64,000 nt of DNA from Chelydra serpentina (taxonomy: Eukaryota > Chordata > Testudines > Chelydridae). A program made the translations under genes and the position numbers. The stretch covers positions 11,284,001-11,348,000 of the forward strand of contig JBAIAC010000018.1 of NCBI GenBank assembly GCA_037349315.1, written 5' to 3'. The notes beneath the pieces are model-generated. The model saw only the letters and a list, made by a program, of their open reading frames with translations. It did no database searches and had not been told where the DNA came from. This document shows positions 11,208 through 23,460 of this stretch, one piece after another. How positions within the stretch are numbered: position 1 is the first letter of the stretch; every line of letters begins with the position of its first letter.

Positions 11208-12540
11208 CGTTTGTGGAGTTGGAGCTGAAATGTGCATTGAAAATAAAAAATCAAGCCTTGGACGCATTCCAACCCTGGGCAGCCTGATTGACTCACACAC
11301 ACACAGCGTTGAGCACGTGGGGTAAAATAGAAGAAATCAGAGGGGAAGAGTTATTTCCCCTCTCCCCCAGATTTTTTATGGAGGTTTTTGCAATTATTTT
11401 CTTATAGAAAATCTCACGTGTGTAATTACCATTTCGTACAGCCAAATGGCTTCACCTAGAAGTATTATTTTAGCAGAAATGTGTCTTGCCCTTTTCTCCA
11501 GATGTGACAATCGGAACGGGAGTGCTGATGAGTGAGCTTTGTTATGCCTCACTGCAAAATTTGTCATCAGAGGAGTGAAGTACTTTACTAAACAAACAAA
11601 GAAAAACAACACCCCCCCCCCCTCCTCCGACTCAAAGTTTAATCCGCAAGGAGGGCGGGAGGGAGTTTTGGCAGGTCTGCTGTAATGTTTAGAAACATGC
11701 TGTGTAGTGACAAAACATACAACAGTGTATTCTTACCAAGGGAAAATATTTATAGACACATGCGTGAGATTAGTGCCGGTACGCTCTGAAAGTCAAAAGC
11801 CTAATGCAGACTTAACTATCAGTTACCCTCGCTATCAGTACCCCGCCGATAATACTTTATAAAAAAAAAATCCCACTCGGCAGACTTAAAATAGGATCTA
11901 ATGAACAGATTTTAAAGACATTGCTGCTACAGAACATACCATTATTTAATTTTTATTATTATTAACTGCGAGGTGTGTTTGCAATATAGCTACAAAGTTG
12001 GAATGAGAGGAGAACCAGCATTGAAACATTAACTGTAACAGCCTGGTGTTTGTTTCTCTGTAAACTTGCCACTTACTAAACTGTGTCAACATTCTGAGAT
12101 AAAGCTGTCTCTGCTTTTCCTATATTTTATGTTTGCTGTCATTGCCCCCACTGGAATTAAAAAGAAAAGACAAAGAAAGAAAAAGGATCCTAGATTCTAA
12201 ACTAACAGTTGAGCTTTTCTTTATAATGCTTTTTTTAAAAGGCTACCTGATTGAATGAACATGCTTCCTGAGTCTTTGTTCACCACTGTATTTAGATAAC
12301 ATCTTGATTTAGATGGAAGTTTAGTGTATAGGCTAAATCGTGAAGATCCTGCTCAGGCAAGTCCCCAAATGACAGGCGGTGCTTGGGTTAAATAAGGACT
12401 GAATAAAGGATTTATAATAACTAATTAATGCTTTGCACTTATAAAGTATTATTCAGCGTTTGATTTCCGACAATTATTTCAGCACAATGGGTCCTGCTAA
12501 ACTGACCAATCCTTAGTTACACAATTACAAGCAACACAAA

Positions 12541-15500
12541 CTTATATACAATGTTACCATTACAAGGCAAAACTTCAAAGAGTGCAAAGATTCTTGAAAG
12601 ATTTCAATTGTTGGGTACCCAGCTCAAGACACTTAAAGGTGTGGAGCACCTGCAATTCCCATGGACTCACTTCACTAGGAGTTGTGGGTGTTCAGCACCT
12701 CTGAAAATAAGTCAAAGGTGCCTTAAAGCAGGCACCTTTCTCTCTGTAATCTGGCCCACCATCTCTAAAATGGAAATATTCTCTCCCGAATGGGGATTTG
12801 TGAGGATAAATTCATGTGTGTGTGCGATGCTCATGTACTACATTATCATATACTACAGTCAAGAGTACCATAGGAAAGCCAATAAATAATGAATTTGGAT
12901 GTCCATCCTAGAGAGTCAGAAGTGACCTCTGTTTTAAGGATGGCTCCTTTAACAATGCAAGTATCCCTCTAGTGCTTTTTCTAGCACTGGGTACACTTCT
13001 TGCCTAAACACAAAAGTGCTACTAACAGATCCATGCTGACTGCAACGTAAAATGAAGACAACAAGCATCATGCTAATCCAGCTGTTACTTTCGATCACAA
13101 ATGAAAGTAAATGTCAGCTGCAATAATTACAGTCTCCCTTTACTCTTTTTAGTCTATAAAGGAAATTTTAGTGAAAGGTACCAGGTTGACAGCACCGTAA
13201 CCTAACCAAAATGCTTTGTTTATCTACAGGTCAGGTACAGCATGGGCAATGCCTGGACAACCACCCACCCAGAGCCCATCAATGATCTTCATTCTTGACA
13301 TAAAAGGACCCCTTCCAGAGGTAAGAGGGGTAGTTCAGTCCTTGGCCTCTTTGCTGAGACAGAGGTACTAACTGGTCCTAAGGTGACACCTATTTACGAG
13401 GCAGTGGACTGTGACCACCCAGCCCATTTCCCATAGGTTTCTGAGCTGTCATCAGATTGGAACAACTTTCAGTCACATGGGCCAGATTTGAACGAGTGAC
13501 CTAGAGTTGACAAGCTATATCTCAGTCCTGAATCATGCAGTTCCCAAACCTTTGATTTTAGCTGCAAATAGTTTGAACTCAGATAATGAGGAAGTTGTGT
13601 GCTGCAGATTCAAAGTGTTTTACATCAATGGGGTGTCTGGTACATAAAATGATGCCATCCCATTTGGGTGGTTAACTTGAAGCACATAGAAAAGTGATGT
13701 TACTGGAACTCATTACAAATGCAGAATTTCTTATGGAGTTTCCATTAAGGGACTAAATCCTGAAGTTTTGACTCAGTCCTCACTCAAGCAAAACTCTTAT
13801 TTAAGTCAATGGGTTGCAGAGTAAGGATCACATAACTTCTGTACTTGCCCCATAATTTGGCCTTCACAAATTTGTTCTTTGAGAACAAGAAGTATAAAAT
13901 GAAATAATCTTATGTTTTTTTTCAAACTCTGCTGTCATAAGAGTCTTTATAAAATAAACAATGTTATTTAAAGAAAAAGGGCACTTCAGTTATATATCTA
14001 GCAGCAGTATCAAAGGCCAACAGTATTTTGGAAATGGTCATGTATAATACATAACAGATTAGGATGTTGTTTAATATTTATTGATTATTATTATTTGTAT
14101 CATACACATCCAGCTTTTCAGTTCTGGGATGCCATCAGTGTTCTTAACTCAGAATGACAGTACATAAAGTGCTGTTTTTTCTTCACTAAATCCCCATGAG
14201 ATGTAGTGGGTTTTATGGGATTTTAATGGGCAATCTCAAATGAGTGTTTTTACATGATAAAATTTCTTTAGATGAAGATGTTGGTGGCCTAGAACTCATG
14301 AATACTTTAAAAATAATTTTAAAATTAAAACAGTTAACACTCTGGGGAACTCCCTGGCATTATTTCTGTGTCCGAGAGATGAGAGTCAAGCTGTGCAATA
14401 TTGTCTCATTTAAGAAACAAATCGATTGTAGGTTTAACAAAATAGAATTGCCATGTCGGGGCAAACCACACACCATATTTTCCCTTTATTCTCTATTATC
14501 GTATTTTCCAAAGTACAGCTCTTCTTCTGTTTTGTTCTTTAACCTTCACACAAAACACATAAGAAATGGTATGGCTTGTTCAAATAAACTCTACCACATG
14601 AGCTAATTTTGCTGACTCATGCTGATGTCAAGTACTAGGACTGTGCATACAGAATGATTTCTGCTGACTCACCACACCAGGTGAATCCTGTTAGCTCCAA
14701 CCCAGGTATATAAAAGAGGTATGAGCCCATTCAATCTAAGGAGTACAGAATTAGTGATAATTCCAGATAGTCAGGAACAGGTGAATGCTTAGGCTGAGGT
14801 TTATGTTTTGTTTTTCTTAATATGATAATAAAGGCAAGCCCTGTGACGAGGACAATGATTCACTGGTTGTGCAGTGTTTTCAGAGCGTGATGAGGACTCT
14901 ATCTGACTACACACTCCTAAAATATGTGCTACTGGGAAAACATCTAGGCCTCTTTGAAAATCCCATCTGTAATTACCCTAACATAAGGTAAAGAGGGTAA
15001 TATAAGACACTGCACTTCGACCTTCTATTTGAAGAAAGTTGTTTCATTTCCAAAATAGCAACTTTGTCAGGTGATGCTGAAGTTTCTTAGAGTGAAATTC
15101 TGCCCTTGAATAGTTAGACATTGTGCGTGGACCAGTGTGGGGACGGGAGGTGATGGAATTCTCCCTTTCAATGAGCCAGGACAGCGGATACCTAAGCAGC
15201 AGGCACATGGCTAAACTTTCAAAAGGGCCTAAAATCAAGCTCCATTTGCACATGTACAGCTTTGCAATCATAAATGCTTGTGCACACATCTTTGAGCATT
15301 ACCACTTGCATGCACTAGTGACAATGCTCAAAATGCCTATGCAAGTGCTGTTGTGCACATCCCAATGGAGGTCACCTGCTGAAAATGTTATGTATTGGTA
15401 TTCGATAGTAGAAAGTGTTGTTATTTATATAGTGCCAAAAGTATGTTAGTTGCCCTATAGGCACATAATCCTCATAAAATACCTCTTTGCATGGACTTTT

Positions 15501-18500
15501 TTGAAACTCAAACTACATTCTCATGTTGAGGCTCCTCACCAGTTAATATGCAGAACTCTCTGCATATCACTGTTTTTCCTTACCTGAAAGGGTGACTTGC
15601 TACCATCTCCATTCATTGAGGAAATCTGTGATAGCAATTTTTAACTTGTTTTTAAATGACATTATTTCCCTATGCTCTAACAAAATATTGCTAGCAGGAG
15701 AGGTCTGGTAGCTTCAGACAAGGTTCTTTGAAAGAGGTGGGAGGGGGTGAGTAGCAACAGGCAACTTTCCAGTGGCAGCTGTGCACTGAAGGCATGAGAA
15801 TGTGGGAGTCTTCTGCTTGTTTAGTAAGACAGTTAAGCAATGCAATGAATGTTTGCTCCAAGTGCATGACTCCTATCTATTTTTTTAATTCTTTGACCGC
15901 TGTCTGACCAAGTCCATTTCACAAATGCAGCTGGAGACAGAAGGGGAGGATCTGTGGGCTATGCCACAGAATTGTCTGTATTGTAAGAAAGAGCATTTCC
16001 CCAAGGAAAGTCTTTAAAACAAATAATACAGAAATGTCTTTCCCCCCTTATTATGAGACATGCTGAGGTTTATTTTATTGCAAAGTTGAGCCTCCTACTT
16101 CCTGGTGAAGTAACTGACATTAAATTGCTCAACCAAGGTATGAAGATTCGTAAATTAATAGTAACAGATGCATGCCAGCAGAATCCAGTGTTGTTTGCTA
16201 AAGAAATGTGCCAGAAGAATACAATTGGAAGGATATTGTAGGAGTCTGTGGTATAGTTTAAGAGGGTCCTTATCAAAATATCATCACTTCATAGTTTAGG
16301 AGCCTTATAATAAAAACATGCAGCTTGATGTCACTGAAATACAAATAGCTACAGTATATCAGAATAACGGTAAGTTTTGTCTTAAAAACAAAAAGGAAGA
16401 AAAATCTGAGTTGAGGCTGAAAACTTCACCTTTAATTCATTCGTGTTATGCATCGGCATTGTATAATATCGTTTGTCAAGAAGACCTTTTTAAAGTAGAA
16501 AATATACTATTCCTACTGGTGAGTGATTAAGTATTCCAAAATCACTCCCTAAGAATCAGGAAAATGGGTGACTGAGTTGTCAGAGAAGGAGACTGAAACA
16601 ATATAATATGCTCTTGAGAAAACAATTTTAGGCTAACAGACATTAATCAGGAGTTTTGCCTGAGTAAAGACTGAAAGTTTAGAAATTGAGATAAAAAAAG
16701 AGAGAATATGAATTTAGTGAGAATGCAAGAACCAAGGTGGAGCTATTGTATTATTGAGTCTAGTGTCCCAAAATTCCTTATACTACATGGGTCTGACTTT
16801 CAAAGGTATTGAGCAACTACAGTTCCTATTGACTTCAACTGGAGTTGTGGCTGATCAATATTTATGTAAATCAGTCCCTATATTTGTGTCAGTCATTGTT
16901 GTGGAATTTCCTAGTTCATAAAATGTTACATTAACCTATAACAATCTTTAACTCCTTGGATCCCTTTAATTTCATAGAAAGTAACACAACAGAAGACCCT
17001 ATAAAAATTGAACATATAGAAAACAATATACACATCTTATGCAATTTAAAGATCAAGCAAATTGCAGTCTTATCTGAGTTAAAATGAGATTTAATACAAA
17101 AATTAAGAAGACCATATTTTCCTCACAATATTTGAATTTACAATGTACCATCAGTCACTAATTACAGTGACTGAGCCTCAAGCAATAATGATGATTAATA
17201 CCAGCTGATGTGCATGTGCCACTATTATGTTGATAATGAAATTAAACACTCCCTGTATCTAGCTTTCCTATCTATGAACTCAATTCTGCAGTTCTAACTC
17301 AGCCAAGACTCCTGTTTGTATCAATATGTTTGGGTTGATGATCACCCCAAACAATATTTCTAATTAAAAAAAATATCTACTGGAGTTTAAAAAAACCTAC
17401 ATCTCTGTATAAATACCAGCAATGTTACATGGGATTTATGTTCCTTTAAGGAAGATAATATTTGGCATGAATGCAGGCAGGTTGATACTGTGCCTTCAGA
17501 TTGTATGCTATCAAAGGATGTTTCATGAAACATTCACCATGAAGACAAAGCTAACCCACAATAAAAAGAGAAGGCAATTTTTTTCCAGGGGATTTTATTT
17601 TTTATATAATATTTTAAGTTTCTGTAAAGCATTTTTTTCTTTTAATACAAGCAGATTTCACAATAGTTTGAGGTATTTTATTTTCCTCTTGTGAACCCCC
17701 ATTGTAGCCCTGATACAGACGTCAAATTCACCAGATTATTTTGCATTAGAAGAGTTCTATCTTTAGCAAGAGCAATTAAAACAAAGGGGCTTCAGGCCAA
17801 AGTGCTAGAGCTGCATAAGGATAGTGAAAATTGTAGATTAAACTATATATTAATTATTGGATTCCCTACTGGGAGCTATGAATAGTTAATTCTTTAATTT
17901 ATGTTGCATTTTTAAGGTAGTTTATAGTTCAGTAAAACCCACCGCATTAGGAGTTTTTGCATGTGGATTTTGGAGTGAGGCTGTTTTAGAAATGTTATTT
18001 ATACTCTGGAAAAAAGCTCCGATGTACCAGGTATACAGGTACCCATAATTGTTATGGGTTCTTTGCTTTTAGACACAATGTTTTCTGCAGCTCTGACAGA
18101 CTTGTGCTGAGTAACTTTTATTTTAAAAAGTTCTTGGACGTCTGCCTGTTTTTACTTTAAGTATTTAGCTGAATTTGTGGTTAAAGCATTCTGACAACTG
18201 TGGGATGTTCTTCCAGTTCCTCACTCCTAGCCTCATCTGTGGTGTTTGCTATGTGGATGTTAATTTATTAACATATTTGGATGTGTCAATAGTGTGTGAG
18301 ATGCTATACAGATTGGGCTCAAATCCTGGGGGAGTAAGGGGCCTAAAACCTTTGAGGATAGGATACTGCCCTAGACCCCTGTCCCAAAGAGTTTAGTCTG
18401 CAAGAAGCTTGTCTCCTGGAACCAATAACTAACCTGCTTAAGTTAGTCTGATTTGGGGAAATGAAATTATCCTTCTGTTGTATCTGGACTTCTCACAGAT

Positions 18501-18540
18501 GAGGATAAAGGCGAACTGAATGCTGGTGGTGTTCTGAATG
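12541..18540. other. Intergenic DNA without recognised gene
   Basis: AT-rich intergenic sequence. I see no gene and no clear mobile element. Faint copies of old dispersed sequences built around the words TTCAATGGG or GACTTCAxTGG occur near 12600-12740, 13748-13830, 16795-16870 and 17280-17330. The stretch at about 18300-18410 contains the words CCCTGTCCCAAAGAG seen again near 63250, suggesting a second old repeat family. Short open frames (up to 120 codons) show no recognisable domains. Confidence 0.5.
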
Positions 18541-18593
18541 TGACAGATCAGTACACCACTCCACACTGCCAAGTGTGAGTCAAGGGCCATGAG

Positions 18594-18776
18594 ATGAGGA
18601 TGTTAGTGGATTCTGTTTCACCTCACACTATAATTCCTAACCAACTCTATACTGAGCTATTTGCCAACTCCCAACCTGACTTGCCTCCTCCAGATATATA
18701 CCCTGGAGGGTTTGGTGGATCTACCATCCCCATTTTACAGCTACCCTTGAGTAAAAAGCCCAAGAGAAACCCTGTG
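18594..18776 (+). pseudogene. Gypsy protease remnant
   Basis: An open stretch with LVDSVSPHTIIP, corresponding to the aspartic protease active-site region of Ty3/Gypsy elements, where D-S/T-G is expected. The glycine is replaced by valine (DSV), so the enzyme would not work. It lies directly before the reverse transcriptase and ends at a stop near 18777. Sixty-one codons are open, but the first few residues need not be the native start. Confidence 0.7.
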
Positions 18777-18959
18777 TAGCATAAATGAGAGTTTCTATTT
18801 TAGGATGGAATCATCAAAGGGGTCTTCAGATGATATTAGATCCAAATAGTACAGGACCTGTCCTGCAAACTTGAGGATACACCACAACCAGGAATTGTCT
18901 CTGATTTTCCAGAAGGTTTCACCAATACCATAGGTGTTGGAAAAAAGTTGTAGCACAAG

Positions 18960-19640
18960 ATCCAGCTAAAAAACTATGTGGTGCCTGTACACCATAAAAT
19001 GCTAAACATACCAATTGCACTGAGACAGTTACTCAAGGAGGAGAATCTGAATCTATGCAAAGCAGATATCATTGAACCTGTTGACTCATCAGAATGGGTT
19101 TCTCCTGTCGTTCTTGCCGGGAAACCTAATGGTGCTATCTGCATGTGTGTGGACTTGAGAGATCTAAACTCCAACATTGTTGTGGATTGTCAGCCTCTAC
19201 CCAACATCAATGAAGTGCTTCGCGCCTTGAAGGAGGCAAGAGTTTTTACTATACTTGATTTATGCTCAGCTCAACACCTGATCCCCTTAATGGAAAAATC
19301 CTTCAAGTTCACAGCTTTCATCACACCAGAAGGTTTGTGCCAATTCAAACAGATACCTTTTGGGTTAACCTTTGCAGCGTCCATATTCCAAAGAATGATG
19401 CTTTGGAGAGACAGAGGGTATCACTTACTTTCAGGATGACATTCTAGTGTATGGCAAAGATGAATCTGAACATGATGTCATCCTAAAATAGGTTATAGAA
19501 AAACTTCAACGACATGGATTTATCAGCAAGAAGAAATATCAATTCTGTATTGACTCAGTGACATATCTAGGGCATACGATCTTTCAGAACAGTATACAAC
19601 CAAAATGAGACCTAGTGAAAGTCATTTCTGATGCACCAGA
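18960..19640 (+). pseudogene. Gypsy reverse transcriptase remnant
   Basis: The fingers and palm of a Ty3/Gypsy reverse transcriptase are clear: IIEPVDSSEWVSPVV, then a VDLRDLN motif, a catalytic LDL motif (TILDLCSA), and QIPFGLTFAASIFQRMM. The Y-x-D-D box survives as FQDDILVYG near 19430-19460 but in another frame. Later thumb motifs (YLGH) follow across stops near 19490 and 19600. The element cannot make an intact enzyme. The family assignment is firm; exact borders are not. Confidence 0.85.
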
Positions 19641-19779
19641 GCTTGACAACAAGAATAAACTTTGATCTGTCTTGGGATTGTGCAAGTACTATTCAAATAT
19701 TGTACAGTGATTTGCCTTGAAAGTAGTTCCTTTGTGTCGTCTCCTGAAAAAGGAAGTCAGGTTTGAATGGGATGAAACA

Positions 19780-20245
19780 TGCAAGAACCGTTTAATGAGA
19801 TAAAACAAGCAATTTCCACCAACCTGGCTCTTAGCCCTTTTGATTCTGAGAAGCAAACAATTGTCACAACATATGAATGTGAGTATGATCTTGGTGCTGT
19901 CTTGACTTAGCAAAAAAATTGACAAGAAGTGACTACTGCATTCACCTCCAGAGCCCTATGATTCAGAAAAATCCTATTTTGTCATTGAGAAAGAAGCTCT
20001 GTCATGCTTCTGGGCAGTAAGATACTTTAGAACTTATCTGCAGGGTAGGAGATTTATCTTAATGTGTGATCACAAACCTCTTTCAGCTTTATTGACCACA
20101 TGCAGTTCTGAACATGCAACTCCAAGAATTGCCAAATGGGCCACCAAATGAATGGACTTTGATTTCACTCAGTTCATCTTACAAGTGCCAAGAATTCTAC
20201 TGCAGATTGTCTGTCTCACCTGCCCAGACCTTATCAAGGGGGTGC
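19780..20245 (+). pseudogene. Gypsy RNase H remnant
   Basis: Frames with stops carry an RNase H pattern: AFTSRAL near 19945, EKEALSCFWAVRYF near 19990, and LMCDHKPLSALL near 20060-20095, as expected after the reverse transcriptase in Ty3/Gypsy pol. It is broken by several stops and shifts. Confidence 0.75.
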
Positions 20246-20489
20246 CATAGAGAAAGATGATGAAAAGATTGTCATTGCACAGCTCTCTGTTACAACTCAA
20301 GGAGTGATCACAAAGGCTCAGAGTAGGCAAGAACTGAGAGAAGACAAGGTACTTCAGAACCTAAACACTTGCATCGTCCTAGGATGGCCTTACACGCCGG
20401 TGACACCAGAACACTAGCAACCATATAGACATATAACACATTATCTCCCTTGTAAATGAATGAATGTTGAGAGTTGACTGTTTTGTGTC

Positions 20490-21330
20490 TACACTTCTGA
20501 GAGAATGATTAATTCACTTGGAACATGAAGAACATCTGGGAATGAGTCTAGCCAAAAGATAACTGAGGCAAGACTTCTGGTGGCCAGGGATGGACAAGTA
20601 GGTTGAGGAAACAAGAATATCAAGGCTTGTGCTAGTAGTGATAAGACTTAGAAAACCTTCAGCATCCCTCTATACCATTCGACTATCCCTGGGAGAAACT
20701 GGCTCTTGACATAATGGGATCATTGAAGATCACCCTGTTACACAAAGATTTGCCATAGTAATGATTAAACTATCTTTCAAAATGGCTGGAAGGTACATTC
20801 AGTGGTGATTAAGTTCATGTATCAGTCTTCGCCAGAGAAGGCTTTTCCAAGAAATTGATAATTGACAATGGAATGCCATTCACCTCTGCTGAAATGCAGC
20901 ACTACCTCATTTGCAATGTCATCAAGCACAAAACATTTTCTTTATACCATCCGAGAGAATGAACAGACTGGTGAAAGAAAGTTTGCCACTTACCAGCTTG
21001 CAGAAAGACCATGCAAAGAAGCTTTATGTGAAACACTGTTTGCTTACAGGACTACTCCACACTCAACAACAGGAGTATCACCCTTTAAACTATTAAGAGG
21101 ACTGTCGTGAGTCCGAGTGGCCTCCCTTCGAGCGGGAGAGCAGACTCAAGACCAATACATGACTTACTACCTTTCAAGGGCTTACACCTTCTACTTTTTC
21201 AACCAAACCTTCCAATGAAACTATTTGCGGACGTGTTAAGAACAAATAGAAGAAATACAGACAGCATGTAGGTTGTAAGAAAGGTGCTAAATTTCACAAA
21301 TTTAAAATTGGTGATTTTGTTTGTGTGAAG
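20490..21330 (+). pseudogene. Gypsy integrase remnant
   Basis: After a gap comes an integrase: an HLG-type zinc-binding remnant and FWWPGMD near 20575-20600, a DNGMPFTS motif near 20868-20885 holding the second catalytic Asp, and LFAYRTTPHSTTGVSPFKLL at about 21030-21100, a hallmark of Gypsy integrase. A C-terminal GDFVCVKL segment near 21310 matches the post-core domain. Stops and frameshifts interrupt it throughout. Confidence 0.8.
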
Positions 21331-22939
21331 CTGTCATACCGAGTCAAAAAGGATGTTCAAGATATTCATGTCCTTCACAGATAACAGAAATCCAAAGAGA
21401 TTCTGCTATAATAATAGATGGAAAAAATAGAACTTTTCAAGATTATCCATAGTTCTTCAGCCAACAGCCGAAGAAAAGAATGCTGATTTCCATCTTGGAC
21501 CAGAGAACATTGATGACACTGTTCTGTTGTCTTGGGGGAGGCTATAAGTGAGCTGGCTAGAGGGCTGACTCACAAGAAATACACCACTGTGGAGCCAAAG
21601 CTGCTGTTGGTAGGGGGCACTAGATGAGCCAGGCACTGCCATAAAGAGACATGCAAATGGCGAGTCACTCTTTACACCATAGCGCCAGTGGGTGTTGCAA
21701 GTGCTCAGCATCTGTCAGAATTCATTCCTGCATCCTTAGAAGCAATAAGAGGGTTCCAGTCAAGGACAGGAACTGATCCTGCTCCAGTGGGAATTTTGCT
21801 ACCAATTTCCATGGGGTCAGTTAGGGCCACATTTTGCATTCTTCACTCCTTACTTAGGCAAAACTTCCATATCAATGGGAATCTTGCCCAAGTAATTGCT
21901 GCAACGGGGTTTTGCCCAAAGTGCCACAGGGGACTTCTTTTAAAAAAACAATCAGTGTTGTGCAACAGCATCCCTTGCAGAAGTAGCAAAGCAACTCTCT
22001 GGGACAGTTACATTCCCATCTGTGGCCAGTTTCCTCTTTCACCCTTTTGTTCACTGTTATGTGAACTGATATAAGAGCAATAAGACAGACACCTGGCTTG
22101 CTTCACTTGGTGCTCAGCCTTATAAAAGTTGCTGCTTTGGGTACTGCTGCTACTGGCCTTCTTCCTGCTTCTTTAATTTTTGATGTTTGGATCCCCATGT
22201 ACTATGTAACAATAACAGGTGTTCTCTGGGTAAGCTTATTCCCTCTCTCATGGCCAGATTCTGCTACCTGTATCTATGAGGAGTAGTACCTGACTCTGGA
22301 AATAATCCTACTTATTTCAACGGCACTACTCTTAAAGTACTGCTCAGTGTGAGTATGAGTGGCAGAATCTGTTCCTCAACCACTGTCTATCCTCCAACCA
22401 AAGAAAAAGACACACAAAAATTAAATCTTTGACAACTGATTTTCTGGTAATTTAAAAGTCCAGTGCTGTTAGGTGTTTAGCATCCTCGGCTTCTGCTTAA
22501 GTCAGTGAAAGTTGAGGGGGCATAGCACTTCGTAGGATCTGCCCTAAACTTGCTAAGATTATTTTAAATATTACATTGACATTTCCCATGCAGCTTCACA
22601 AATACTAAGCCCTGTAATTTCGTCATGAACCTCTTAGGAAGTACGATTGATCTTATCTAGTTTGTAAGCATCAGATAGGAAGGACATTGAAATAATTAGT
22701 GGGTATGTATTTCAGAGAGTCTAAAATCAATCTGTGCTTTTAGGGGCCTAATCATGCTCTTGTTGAAGTCTGCTGGATTCCAAGCTGTGTCTGTGCGGTG
22801 CTCAGGAGGGGCAGGAAATGTGGCTTTAAGCTGTCTTCACACACTCCTAGTCCTGAGGCTGTCCCACTGCTGGTCCAGTACCCAGTGCAAGGGAAAACAG
22901 TCTCAGTGCTGCTCTACTTTACACTGGCCAAAGGATGTT

Positions 22940-23005
22940 CCTGCCTCTGGGGATCACCAGGGTTAAGGGACACCTGCCTCTGGGGATCATCAGGGTTAAG
23001 GGACA
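22940..23005 (+). repeat. 33-bp tandem duplication
   Basis: Two adjacent 33-base units, 22940-22972 and 22973-23005, differ at one base. Each begins CCTGCCTCTGGGGATCA and ends AAGGGACA. The near identity points to a recent local duplication. Confidence 0.9.
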
Positions 23006-23309
23006 CCACAGCCACTTCCTCTTTCTCCTGGCCTCACCCCGCCCATGCTGATGCGATGGTGGGTGTGTAAAGAAGATGATTGGTGTAGGAGCTGCTGTTG
23101 TGGCCCTGTGCCACCATAAGCTTCTCATATGCATGATGAATGCGTGCTGGTTAGATCTGCCAAGTTAGAGGCCAACTTATGCCAGCAGACCAACACAAGG
23201 TGGCCACAGTGTGGGCCAATAGCACTAAGTCTCTTAGGTTAAACTAGAAGGAAGAGGTATCTGCACTCGCCAGAAGTGACCCTGTGTCCTAAAAATTAAA
23301 GTGTCACTC

Positions 23310-23460
23310 TCAGCGTTCCTTGTGTAAGCTCCTTGAGCAGGACCATGTCTTTCTTGTGTGTGTGTATACAGTGACCAGCACAATGGGACCCCATCCTAAT
23401 TAGGGCCTCTGGATGCAATGGGAATGCAAAGAATAAATAATAATAGCAAGGTGAAGATTG
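23310..23460 (+). repeat. Unnamed SINE-like dispersed repeat
   Basis: It has the pattern CTCCTTGAGCAGGACCATGTCTTTCT, then an ACCAGCACAATGGGACCCCAT segment and a tail of AATAAATAATAATA. The same sequence recurs in reverse complement near 63160-63290 (CAGTCCCTGTCCCAAAGAGC). The A-rich end suggests a retroposon. I do not know its formal name. Confidence 0.5.

Larger units (their letters stand above)
7341..12540. other. Repeat-poor LEF1 upstream flank
   Basis: About 5.2 kb upstream of the LEF1 CpG island in which I recognise no mobile element, unlike everything to the right of 18 kb. It has several homopolymer G or C runs of 10-12 bases (near 9563, 9839, 10661, 11058 and 11612), a CA repeat near 11295, a GC-rich patch at 10.9-11.1 kb, and homeodomain-like TAATTA/TTAATTAA motifs near 8650-8700. 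Absence of insertions close to a developmental gene can mean regulatory constraint, but no conservation data are available here. No convincing coding region is seen. Confidence 0.5.
18545..21500 (+). mobile_element. Decayed Ty3/Gypsy retrotransposon, standard pol order
   Basis: A plus-strand pol region about 3 kb long in the order protease, reverse transcriptase, RNase H, integrase, the canonical Ty3/Gypsy arrangement. Domains are readable only across several frames, with many stops and small indels, so the copy is old and inactive. I could not identify gag, LTRs or target-site duplications; the ends are estimates from the first and last recognisable pol sequence. It differs in family and pol order from the Gypsy element at 28-32.6 kb. 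Confidence 0.85.
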
